Of a stretch of DNA of 64,000 bases, positions 1 to 7,883 are shown piece by piece. The stretch covers positions 1 through 64,000 of the forward strand of contig JAUHZK010000003.1 of NCBI GenBank assembly GCA_030425645.1. Direction: 5' to 3'. The notes under the pieces are model-generated. The model was not told the origin of the DNA. It made no database searches and saw only the letters and a list, made by a program, of their open reading frames with translations. Numbering within the stretch: the first letter of the stretch is position 1; each line of letters starts with the position of its first letter. Source of the stretch: Gammaproteobacteria bacterium. Lineage in GTDB: Bacteria > Pseudomonadota > Gammaproteobacteria > JAPPPA01. Position numbers and translations under genes: made by a program.

Positions 1-122
1 CAACCAAGCAGAAGAAAACTGTTGTCGAGTATGGGGCACACATTCCAACCTTGGTGAAGATGGCAGAAGATGGGCTGTTAGATTAAGTTTTACTTAATTC
101 CCACCCTCAAATGCAAATAGCC
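1..122. mobile_element. Possible end of an insertion sequence (partial)
   Basis: Seen: the truncated DUF1302 gene matches its two paralogs up to the MYGISFN residues, and the match stops at about position 122/123. From there the DNA has no DUF1302 counterpart. A plus-strand reading frame runs in from the window edge and stops at 86, 36 bases short of the junction, as a transposase gene often does near an IS end. Read inward on the minus strand, the element would begin GGCTATTTGCATTTG. Inference: this is one terminus of an IS inserted into the DUF1302 gene. The partner inverted repeat and any target duplication lie outside the window, so a simple deletion junction remains possible. Confidence 0.42.
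3..86 (+). CDS. C-terminal tail of an unidentified protein, possibly a transposase (partial)
   Basis: An open frame enters from the left edge and ends with TAA at 84-86. It gives about 27 residues ending in the acidic tail KMAEDGLLD. I do not recognise the family from so short a tail. Its position just inside a break in the DUF1302 gene is why a transposase is suggested. It could also be the end of an unrelated gene brought next to DUF1302 by a rearrangement. Confidence 0.35.
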   Translation, partial: TKQKKTVVEYGAHIPTLVKMAEDGLLD

Positions 123-1718
123 GTTAAAAGAGATGCCGTACATATCAATGTCTTCAGGATATTCTAGGAATATCGCTGCCGTATCCACCTTAGATAACGC
201 GCCTAGAACAGCGGCGTCATCGGCTTCAATGTTTACGTCCGGATCTTCATTGGCACTAAACAAGGTCGAAAAAACGGTACTCAACACTACCTCTTCAAGA
301 GTGGCATTAGCGAGATTTCCGGGGATAGAAAGCACGGTACCGGCAACACCACCCAGCAAGGTCAAGAGGCCGTCTACCGCACCAATACCCGTATTAATTG
401 GTCCACCAGCCGGGATGGTTTGTACACTGGTTGCCTCAGAGGCGATAAATGACGCATAGGGCAAACGCGAATGGGTGCGGGTAAAGTGGAAACCAAACTC
501 GGTGTCGTTCAGCCACTCGGCGTAGTAGCCAAATTTAATACCAAACTGGCCATCGTCGCGCGCAAACTGCGTATTAGCACGACAAAGCGTACGACCATTT
601 GAGCCGTTACTTCCGCCAGAAACCACATTGGCTTTATACGGGCCAAACTGCTCTAGTAGAGCTTCATCATAAGTGTTGCCGTTTGAGTCCGTAGTGGCAG
701 AAGTGGCTACGCCACCACAAAGGCCACCGCGATCTCGGTAGGCCTGATGGGCTGTATCTTGGTCGACGTAGTCACCTAAATCTTGCAAGTTCGATGGATC
801 TTCAGGCTCTTTGCCAAACGACAGCATGGCGTAAGAAGCGCCCACACCAGCAACATCAGAAGTAGAGAAAAAGCTGCCCACCGGCGGCAAGGTCACTGGC
901 CGCCAATCCATTTGGTAAAAGCCATCAACCGACAGGTTGTCGGTCAAGTCCATGCTGACTCGTAGCAATTCAGTCGGCGTAAAGAGCTCTTTCAAATCAG
1001 AGCCGGGCGTGTTCAAGCGAATTAAGCTCGGCGCATTTACCGAGTTAATCGAGTTAACCACAAAGGTCAGGCTTTCGCCCCAAGAAATCAGTTGCTTGCC
1101 GTAAGAAATAGACAGGGTACGGTCAAGCACATCCCAATCGCTGGCGATATACAGGCTTTCTAAAGCGTTGGAAAAGCCAATTTCATCCTCGACGGCTTTA
1201 ATGCGCTGGGTGTTTTCAGGCTGAAAAACCGCATCCGGATGGCTTTCTTGATAATCAATCGCGGTAGGGTCATAGAAACTAATAGTACGCCCCGCCAAAC
1301 TCCAGTTTTCCCAGGTCAGACCAAAATCGATAGTGGACTTCAAGGCCGCATGAACCACATCACCTTTTTCGTAGTTCAAGTTGCCGTTGTCAGCATTCTG
1401 GGTAAAGGTGCCTTGCGCGTCGACAAAGGCTTGGTGTTCCGCCGCGTCAATCACACAGCCGCCTAATAAATCCGATATGGGATCACTAGGGCCGCCATTT
1501 TGCGCGTCTGGGCAGAGTTGCGTCTGGCCGCTGGAGGTAGGAATGTTACTGCGCTTAGCAACGAGATCGCGATCGATATTCTCGGCCCGCCAAGTGGCAC
1601 CCGCACTAAGCAATACGTCTACATTGCCTTCTATATCGCCCCATTCAAAGTTAAATGACAGGGCCGCTGTCGGACAAATAGCGGCCGCAACCGCGAACGC
1701 CAGAATGACTCTCCGCAC
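90..1718 (-). pseudogene. DUF1302 family protein, 3'-truncated
   Basis: This is the N-terminal ~530 residues of a DUF1302 protein, a large secreted family predicted to form outer-membrane barrels, of unknown function. It has a signal peptide (hydrophobic core about residues 4-20, mature start FNFEWGD) and the same blocks as the full copies downstream: GNLNYEKGDVVHAA, a SWGESLTFVVNSINS stretch, and SFGKEPEDPSN. The paralogs are about 870 aa. This copy leaves the shared sequence after MYGISFN and ends ten residues later, so about 330 residues and the C-terminal barrel-closing strand are missing. The likely start is the GTG at 1716-1718, seven bases after a GGAG, the same geometry as the next copy; a TTG twelve bases earlier is less likely. 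Probably a broken gene that can no longer assemble. Confidence 0.75.
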
Positions 1719-1811
1719 GATAGTCTCCAAAGGTAATTAGAATAAATTTGAGTTCAAATTCGGATTCTATCGCGGAACCTTTGACTAAATAAAATAGTCC
1801 TAAATTGTTGA

Positions 1812-4430
1812 CTAAAAGCTATACCGGATATCGATCGCATAGTGATCGCGATCATTTTCTTGGTTACGCTCACCAGCACCGGTGTACCAGGTGTACTTAA
1901 AGTTCATCGTCCAGTCACCGCGGGTAAACTCACTTCCCGAGATATAACGCTTCCGCCCTTCAACAAAATTGCCACCAGGGCCCGGCGAGTTGCCATTGAC
2001 GTCAACAAACACGCCAAACAGCTGCTTTAAGTTAGCGCCAAAAATAAGGTTGTTATATTCCAAGAAGGTCAACACACGGAAACCCCAAGAAAACGAAGTC
2101 GCGAAGGTACTTCCAGGCTCTGAGGTGGGTGGTTGGCGCAATAGACCAACGGCACAGTCGCCGTGAATACCGCCACCTTGAAGCAAGCCCAGAACACCGT
2201 TAACGAGCCCAAACGGGTTAGTAATCGGGTTATCGCCTAGACCCAACGCATCGTAAAGAACGTTGTTTACTTGGTTACAAGGCGTGGTGCCATCAGAGCC
2301 AGTATTACGCGCATCCAATTGCGCACGGCCTTCGCCGTACCAATTATCATCGCCGGGCGCTGAAAACTGCAGCTCGTCTAACGATGGCATATCAAACACC
2401 TGTGTCGCTGCCACGTCACCAATAATCACCCACTGGTCAGCACCAAAGGGGTTCTGCCCAGTTGAGTAAAGCAAGGTTGACGAATAATTAGCAACCGGCA
2501 AACGCTCGTAACCGCGAATAATGGAACCAGCCTCAATAACCGGCGTACCCACAAAGGTGTAACCAGCGTCGGCACCATTTTGACCATTGGTTGGATCCAA
2601 GGCATTGCGGTTAGTTTGGTAAATACCGTTCGGTCCGCGACCATTATTCTGCGCCCAATACTGGTCATAATTTAAGTCGCCACCGTGGCGATAAGCTTCT
2701 ACGTAGGTTGGCGCTGCTGCATCACGCGACTGACCAAACACCGGGCTTAGAGCAAACAAAGTGAGGTCGGTAGTACTAATTTGTAGCGGCATATCCGGAC
2801 GGTACGCCACCTCGCCGGAGACGGACACATCGCCCACCGTGGTGTTAAAAGAGATACCATACATTTCAATGTCCTCGGGGTAGTCCAAGAACAGCGCCAT
2901 GGTATCGGCACGCGTTAAGGCACCCAAAATATCAGCATCATCTTCTTCTAGCGCCGAACCGTCTGTGCCACCGGGTCCGCTATGGTCGGTGCCTAGCAAG
3001 AACAAAGTACTGAAGACGGTATGCAGCTGATGGTCACCCGCATCGTCATTAATATCGGCGGCAATAAAGCTAGCGTAAGGCAGGCGCGAGTGCGTATTGC
3101 TGTAGTAAAAACCAAACTCGGTATCATTTAGCCATTCTGCGTAATAGCTAAACTTCACACCCCACTGCCCTTCGTCAGGTGCGGCGTTATCAGCTAGCCG
3201 GCAAAAAGTACGGCCGGCCGTTTCGTTAGCGTCTTCACCCAGTAGCTGCCGCTCGGCTTGGTACGGCCCGTACTCCGCAAAGCGGTCATCCACCTGACCA
3301 TCAGGGTTATTAACATTGCCAAACGCAGCATCGGCGGCCTCGTTCTCAACGCCATTGGCGTTACGATCAGAAATCTGGCGGCGATAAATTTCTAAGTCAT
3401 TATTAATACAGCCGCGAGTCGACGCCGCCAAGTTACCTGGCAAATCATCTTGGATATTGCTTGGGTCTTCTGGCTCTTTACCGAACGACAACATGGCATA
3501 GCTACCACTCAAGCCGGCCACATCAGTGGTCGAAAAGAAGTCACCACGAGGAGAGATATTAATCGGCTGCCATTCCAGCTGATAGAAAGCTTCCATGGCC
3601 ACGTTATCGGTTAAATCAATACCGGCCTTGATAAGCGAGGTAGGTTCAAACAATTCTTTAAGGTCTAGACCCGGGGTATTCAACCGCACTAGGTTAGGCA
3701 CATTCACCGAGTTAATGGAATTAACCACAAAGGTCAGACTTTCACCCCAGCCTATCGTTTGATTACCGACTTTGACGGAGAGTTCACGGTCCCAAAGGTC
3801 CCAGCTGCCGTAGGCATAAAAGTCTTCTAAGCGCGCACTAAAGCCGATCTCGTCTTCTACCGACTTAGGCCGTGCGGTGCGCTCTGCCTGATGGATATGA
3901 TCTACATGGCGCTCTTCATAATCCACTGCAGTTGGGTCGTAGAAGGTAATCGCTCGCGCGAATAGACCGTAATCTTCCCAAGTCATATCAAAGTCGATGG
4001 TGGTTTTAAATGCGGCATGCACCACATCGCCTTTGTCGTAGTTCAAATTACCCTGATCGGTGTTTTGCGAGAAGTACCCGGGAGAATCAACAAAACGCTG
4101 GTGCTCGGCGGCGTTTAACACGCAGCCACCCAAAATATCTTCGTCTACATTAGTTCCGGTAGGAAGCGCGATCGACAAGCTCTCTTGGTTGGGGTCACCG
4201 CCGGTTTGATGGTCGGCGCAAAGTACCTCTTGCCCGGCCCCTACATTGTTAAACAGTGGATTACTGCGTTTGGAAATAATGCTGTAGTCGCGGTTCTCGG
4301 CGCGTACGGCTACGCCAGCTGACATCAGCACATTGACGCTACCCTCAACGTCACCCCATTCAAAATTAAAAGCTTGTGCGGCATTGCTATAACAAAGCGG
4401 TAACAACAATAAAGGGGCAAAGCGGCGCAT
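1812..4430 (-). CDS. DUF1302 domain-containing outer-membrane protein
   Basis: Full-length DUF1302 family protein of 872 aa. The signal peptide covers about residues 1-20, with a likely cut before FNFEWGDVEG. The chain is rich in aromatic and acidic residues in alternating patterns and ends HYAIDIRYSF. A terminal Phe after an alternating strand is the usual signal by which the BAM complex recognises outer-membrane barrels. The family is often found with DUF1329 lipoproteins, YCF48-like proteins and RND/MMPL exporters; its substrate is not established. Start: ATG at 4428-4430 with GGAG seven bases upstream; the in-frame TTG at 4442 overlaps that ribosome binding site. It is transcribed away from smpB. 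The 3' third is almost identical in residues to the copy at 7884-10514, pointing to duplication or gene conversion. Confidence 0.85.
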   Translation of the reverse strand: MRRFAPLLLLPLCYSNAAQAFNFEWGDVEGSVNVLMSAGVAVRAENRDYSIISKRSNPLFNNVGAGQEVLCADHQTGGDPNQESLSIALPTGTNVDEDILGGCVLNAAEHQRFVDSPGYFSQNTDQGNLNYDKGDVVHAAFKTTIDFDMTWEDYGLFARAITFYDPTAVDYEERHVDHIHQAERTARPKSVEDEIGFSARLEDFYAYGSWDLWDRELSVKVGNQTIGWGESLTFVVNSINSVNVPNLVRLNTPGLDLKELFEPTSLIKAGIDLTDNVAMEAFYQLEWQPINISPRGDFFSTTDVAGLSGSYAMLSFGKEPEDPSNIQDDLPGNLAASTRGCINNDLEIYRRQISDRNANGVENEAADAAFGNVNNPDGQVDDRFAEYGPYQAERQLLGEDANETAGRTFCRLADNAAPDEGQWGVKFSYYAEWLNDTEFGFYYSNTHSRLPYASFIAADINDDAGDHQLHTVFSTLFLLGTDHSGPGGTDGSALEEDDADILGALTRADTMALFLDYPEDIEMYGISFNTTVGDVSVSGEVAYRPDMPLQISTTDLTLFALSPVFGQSRDAAAPTYVEAYRHGGDLNYDQYWAQNNGRGPNGIYQTNRNALDPTNGQNGADAGYTFVGTPVIEAGSIIRGYERLPVANYSSTLLYSTGQNPFGADQWVIIGDVAATQVFDMPSLDELQFSAPGDDNWYGEGRAQLDARNTGSDGTTPCNQVNNVLYDALGLGDNPITNPFGLVNGVLGLLQGGGIHGDCAVGLLRQPPTSEPGSTFATSFSWGFRVLTFLEYNNLIFGANLKQLFGVFVDVNGNSPGPGGNFVEGRKRYISGSEFTRGDWTMNFKYTWYTGAGERNQENDRDHYAIDIRYSF

Positions 4431-4581
4431 GGCTTTCTCCAAAAGGCAATTTTTTAGGTTATAGATAGAGCAAGCCTAGTATATCGACTTGCTCTAGCAA
4501 GCGCGTTGACAATAGCGGCCAAATTATAGACAGCATCTGCCAAAACGCCGCGCAACTAGCCGCAGTCCGTAGCAGCGCAGG

Positions 4582-4587
4582 TATAAT
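4582..4587 (+). promoter_or_regulatory. Candidate -10 element of smpB
   Basis: A perfect TATAAT lies 38 bases before the smpB start codon. No good -35 box is visible at 16-18 bases upstream, so the assignment rests on the -10 hexamer and its position alone. Confidence 0.4.
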
Positions 4588-4625
4588 CGTGCGCCTAACA
4601 ATTACCGATCAAAGCTAACAAACCC

Positions 4626-5105
4626 ATGGCCAAAGCCAAATCTCAGGACAATAGCGGCACCGTAGCCGTGAACCGCAAAGCCCGCCACGATTACCTAATC
4701 GACAGCGAGTTTGAAGCCGGGATGGAGCTACTTGGCTGGGAGGTTAAATCCCTACGCGCAAAAAAGGTCAACCTGACCGACGGCTATGTCGCTATTCAGA
4801 AAGGTCAAGCCTGGCTAACAGCGTGCAACATTAGTCCCCTCGCCACTGTCTCTACTCACTTTAAACCGGAGCCAATGCGAGCTCGGCGGTTACTACTACA
4901 CCGCGAAGAACTTAATAAACTGATCGGCGCAGTCGAGCGCAAGGGGTACACCGTGGTGCCGCTTAAAATTTACTTCACCCGGGGCCTGGCGAAGCTAAAA
5001 ATCGGACTCGGCAAAGGTAAAAAACAGCATGACAAACGCGCCACCGAAAAAGATCGCGACTGGAAACGCGAGCAGTCAAGAATCATGAAGTCGGTGAACC
5101 GTTAA
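4626..5105 (+). CDS. smpB: SsrA-binding protein SmpB
   Basis: SmpB binds the tRNA-like domain of tmRNA and, with it, rescues stalled ribosomes in trans-translation. The 159-residue protein has the family hallmarks: NRKARHDY near residue 17, LGWEVKSLRAKK in the OB-fold core, and the basic tail GKKQHDKR followed by RDWKREQSRIMK, which folds in the mRNA channel of the ribosome. Length is normal. The start ATG lies within an upstream ccATGG context and is the only sensible one. The gene converges on ssrA across a shared bidirectional terminator, so the protein and RNA partners are neighbours. It is flanked by DUF1302 and a flavin enzyme, which have no known link to trans-translation. Confidence 0.97.
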   Translation: MAKAKSQDNSGTVAVNRKARHDYLIDSEFEAGMELLGWEVKSLRAKKVNLTDGYVAIQKGQAWLTACNISPLATVSTHFKPEPMRARRLLLHREELNKLIGAVERKGYTVVPLKIYFTRGLAKLKIGLGKGKKQHDKRATEKDRDWKREQSRIMKSVNR

Positions 5106-5252
5106 ACCACCGGCGGCCGGCGAACCAGCGCCGTCCATAGAGCTCGCCCTTGGGGCCCGTTGCGCGGTCCAAAGTCAGGCGGGCATTAACAGATAATCTG
5201 GCCGCTTTTGTAAGGCCTTCGGGGCATCTCAGCCACCCGGCCAAACCGACAT

Positions 5253-5289
5253 AAAAAAGGCCCCTGCCTAAACGGCAAGGGCCTTTTTA
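5253..5289. terminator. Bidirectional rho-independent terminator between smpB and ssrA
   Basis: Arms 5254-5263 (AAAAAGGCCC) and 5279-5288 (GGGCCTTTTT), with inner TGCC/GGCA and a five-base loop. The A-run on one side and T-run on the other make it work in both directions, serving smpB on plus and ssrA on minus. It ends only 4 bases from the tmRNA 3' end. Confidence 0.85.
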
Positions 5290-5292
5290 TGT

Positions 5293-5656
5293 TGGTGGAG
5301 GCGGGGGGAGTCGAACCCCCGTCCGCAAGCCCTCCATCTTAGGCTCTACATGCTTATCTCGTTATTAGTCTTACTACTGGCAACCCAACGAGCGGGGCAA
5401 ACCGGCAGCCAGCCCGTAAATTTTTAGCAGCTCAAAGCCGGGCTCAGATCACTGCGATTCTGTGTGGGATGAGTCCTGCTACCCGAGCGCACAGACACAC
5501 GTCGGACAGAACCTCTACAACAGGTTATTAAGCTGCTAGAGCGAAGTTTTCGTCGTTGGCAGTTAAATTGCCGTGTTACTGGATTTACGAGGTATGTAAC
5601 ATCCTCGACATGCACCTAGAGACTTTGCAACCCACGTCGAAGCCAAATACGCCCCC
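5293..5656 (-). ncRNA. ssrA: Transfer-messenger RNA (tmRNA)
   Basis: This is a one-piece tmRNA of about 364 nt, which enters stalled ribosomes as a tRNA-Ala mimic and then as a template for a degradation tag. The 5' end GGGGGCG (from 5656) pairs with CGCCTCC before the encoded CCA at 5293-5295. The T-arm GTTCGACTCCCC is next to the 3' end, and GGCTTCGACGTGG near the 5' end matches the D-like region. The tag frame at 5560-5528 reads ANDENFALAA and stops at TAA; it ends in the ALAA recognised by ClpX, and the AANDENxAL portion is what SspB binds. It lies convergent with smpB. Confidence 0.97.
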
Positions 5657-5666
5657 AGTGGCGCGT

Positions 5667-5672
5667 AGTATA
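5667..5672 (-). promoter_or_regulatory. Candidate -10 element of ssrA
   Basis: TATACT on the minus strand, about ten bases before the first nucleotide of mature tmRNA. The -35 region is poorly conserved. The short space to the next gene leaves this as the best -10 candidate. Confidence 0.45.
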
Positions 5673-5767
5673 GCGGATGCCAAGCCGTAAAAATGGCGGA
5701 ACTGCCAATCACAAGCTTCGACGCAATTCCTATAGTGCTTCGCATTCACCAGAGAGCCCATAAATCC

Positions 5768-6802
5768 ATGAAAACGCGCATTACCGAATTACTCGGCATT
5801 AAATACCCTATCCTTTTGCCCGGCATGAGCTGGATATCCAAACCCGAGTTGGTCGCTGCGGTGAGCAATGCGGGCGGCTTGGGAATTTTGGCGCTTGGCC
5901 CTCTGAACCCAGACCAAACAAGAGCCTCCATTCGGCGCATTCGCGAACTCACTGATAAGCCATTTGGAGTCGGCTGCACCCTGCTAATGCCCGGCGCAAA
6001 AGAGAACGCCGAAGTCTGCTTAGAAGAGCAAGTGCCGGTTATTAACTACTCACTTGGCAAAGGCGATTGGCTTTCGCAACGAGCGCATGAGTACGGCGGC
6101 AAAGTCATCGCCACCATCACCACAGTCAAACATGCAAAATCAGCTGTCGACTGTGGCGCCGATGCACTACTAGTGACTGGCCATGAAGCAGCAGCACACG
6201 GCGGCGAAGTGACATCCATGGTACTTATTCCAGCCATCGCTGACGCAGTTGATGTACCCGTGATTGGTTGTGGCGGTTTTGGTGACGGCCGCGGCCTTGT
6301 GGCGGCCTTAGCCTTAGGTGCCGACGGTATCGCCATGGGCTCGCGCTTTGCCACTTCAAGCGACAGCCCGCTACATCAAAACGTCAAAGAAACCGTGGTC
6401 GCAAAAGATCAACACGCCACCGTCTACTCAAAGAACTTTGACGGCATTCCAGCGCGTTACTTAAAAACACCCAATGCCGTTAAGTTAACCCGCAAACCTA
6501 TGAATTTCTTTGTCACCGCTATTAGGGCAACACAAGCCGCTAAATACGTTGGCCAGCCAATCTGGAAAATTCTAATTGGCCTATTAGCGGCGTTAGACAA
6601 AGTACGACTATTAGCCTATTTCGGCGCCGCCACGCCGAAGCTACAAAATGCTACCGAAAACGGTGATCTAGCAAGCGGCATGCAGTTTATTGGTCAAAGC
6701 CAAGGCTTAATCAAAGACATCAAGTCTGTTGAGGAAATCATGCAACGCGTGATCGATGAGGCTAAAGCCGCGCAAACAACCGCAGCCAACAAGCTAGGCT
6801 AA
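5768..6802 (+). CDS. Nitronate monooxygenase-family FMN oxidoreductase
   Basis: TIM-barrel flavoprotein of the nitronate monooxygenase / 2-nitropropane dioxygenase family (YrpB-like), 344 aa. The family oxidises alkyl nitronates, although many members have other or unknown substrates. Visible marks are the N-terminal GIKYPILLPGMSW strand, GHEAAAHGG with the candidate catalytic His, and the FMN phosphate-binding region GGFGDGRG followed by LGADGIAMGSRF. The C-terminal 90 residues are more divergent. The ATG at 5768 fits the family N-terminus; an in-frame ATG at 5693 would add 25 unconserved residues that overlap the ssrA promoter. The gene stops three bases before the convergent YCF48-like gene. 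Substrate cannot be told from sequence. Confidence 0.85.
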   Translation: MKTRITELLGIKYPILLPGMSWISKPELVAAVSNAGGLGILALGPLNPDQTRASIRRIRELTDKPFGVGCTLLMPGAKENAEVCLEEQVPVINYSLGKGDWLSQRAHEYGGKVIATITTVKHAKSAVDCGADALLVTGHEAAAHGGEVTSMVLIPAIADAVDVPVIGCGGFGDGRGLVAALALGADGIAMGSRFATSSDSPLHQNVKETVVAKDQHATVYSKNFDGIPARYLKTPNAVKLTRKPMNFFVTAIRATQAAKYVGQPIWKILIGLLAALDKVRLLAYFGAATPKLQNATENGDLASGMQFIGQSQGLIKDIKSVEEIMQRVIDEAKAAQTTAANKLG

Positions 6803-6805
6803 AAC

Positions 6806-7789
6806 CTACCACAGTGACGCAGCATCATTGAAGGGTACCGATCGCAACCCACGATCGGTACTCATCAATAGACGGCCCTCGTGAATTAGCAAGCCAGTAA
6901 TGGTTGCGTCAGTACCACTAGTTAGTTGCCTAAGCGATAAGGCTGCCTTATCTAAAGCTAACAAGGCACCATTGGCACCAGCTAACAACCAAGCCTGCTC
7001 AGTTTCTACGGAGGCAAAAAGCGAGTCGCTTACAGGCGCTTCAAGCAACCTCCAAGGCTCGCGGTAACCTTCGCTATAGGCAACTTTGCCGCCAAAACCA
7101 AACAACAGCACCGCGCCATCGTTCAAGGCTAAGGCACCGAACCAGGTGGACTCGAGCTCGGCATCGTCCTTATGCCAATCATCGCCATCATCAGACCAAT
7201 AAATACTGCCTAACTCACCGGCAACAACGAGCTCTCCGGTACTCAACTGGGCAATAGCATTTAAGGAAAAGTCTTCCGGCTCATCCCACTCTGGATCAAT
7301 ATAAAGGTCTTGGGGCAACCAGCGCCGGCCGCCATCATCACTCACCAAGTAGAGTCCGCCGCTGCCAACGGCATAGTGCCGATCACCAGCCACGGCTAAC
7401 AGATCCATAACCACTTGCGAGGACAAGCTCTGTCGGTGGCGTGGCGTCAACTCAGTAGAGTTAGATAGTTGATATATGGATTGCTGGTGACCAAGCAACC
7501 AAAGTCCTTCGTTAACCCGCCGCAGCCCGGTCCATGCGGGCAGCGACGATGAGCCAAGGCGCTTCCAACCTCTAGCGTCACATTGCGCAGTTGATGGTGG
7601 GCCCAATTGTGTTAGCGGCCGTTGCAGCACATCACCGCGCGTAGACGCCAGCAACAATTCACCGTCATGAATGGTGACACCCGTTAGTACTTCACAAGCC
7701 GCCAAACGGTCAGCAGCACTGGCTGCCATGCTTAATATCAGTCCTAACAGCAGGCCCGGCAGTGCCAGCGCATTACAGCAACCTTTCAT
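6806..7789 (-). CDS. YCF48-like / BNR-repeat exported protein
   Basis: Predicted secreted or periplasmic beta-propeller of 327 aa. A signal peptide covers residues 1-25 (hydrophobic core LLLGLILSMAASA). Asp-box/BNR-type repeats are visible as SDDGGRRW at 150-157 and SDDGDDWH at 199-206, the pattern of YCF48-like proteins. The start ATG has GGGGA six bases upstream. It lies downstream of a DUF1302 gene on the same strand, an association common for this family, where a DUF1329 protein and an RND/MMPL exporter usually complete the set; neither is here. A terminator between the two genes suggests separate or attenuated expression. Function unknown; a role in envelope export or assembly is inference from neighbours elsewhere. 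Confidence 0.75.
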   Translation of the reverse strand: MKGCCNALALPGLLLGLILSMAASAADRLAACEVLTGVTIHDGELLLASTRGDVLQRPLTQLGPPSTAQCDARGWKRLGSSSLPAWTGLRRVNEGLWLLGHQQSIYQLSNSTELTPRHRQSLSSQVVMDLLAVAGDRHYAVGSGGLYLVSDDGGRRWLPQDLYIDPEWDEPEDFSLNAIAQLSTGELVVAGELGSIYWSDDGDDWHKDDAELESTWFGALALNDGAVLLFGFGGKVAYSEGYREPWRLLEAPVSDSLFASVETEQAWLLAGANGALLALDKAALSLRQLTSGTDATITGLLIHEGRLLMSTDRGLRSVPFNDAASLW

Positions 7790-7837
7790 GACATTTCCCC
7801 GTTAATACACTCTTATCGCTAGGCAGCATACAGAAAC

Positions 7838-7869
7838 AAAAACGGGCCGCGAAAGCGACCCGTTTTTTT
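7838..7869 (-). terminator. Rho-independent terminator after the third DUF1302 gene
   Basis: Outer arms AAAAACGGG (7838-7846) and CCCGTTTTT (7859-7867) surround a small CGC-GAAA-GCG hairpin with a GNRA tetraloop. It starts 15 bases after the DUF1302 stop codon. It sits in front of the YCF48-like gene, so readthrough would be needed for co-transcription. The A-run on the other side makes it potentially bidirectional. Confidence 0.8.
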
Positions 7870-7883
7870 AGTCATCTTAAACT

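Noticed and set aside
133-459. Plus-strand frame inside the truncated DUF1302 gene
   Set aside because: It runs antisense to a recognisable protein and has low-complexity composition expected of a shadow.
5293-5768. ssrA as an integration site for a genomic island
   Set aside because: The tmRNA 3' end is a common attachment site, but no integrase gene or duplicated ssrA 3' fragment is visible in the window.
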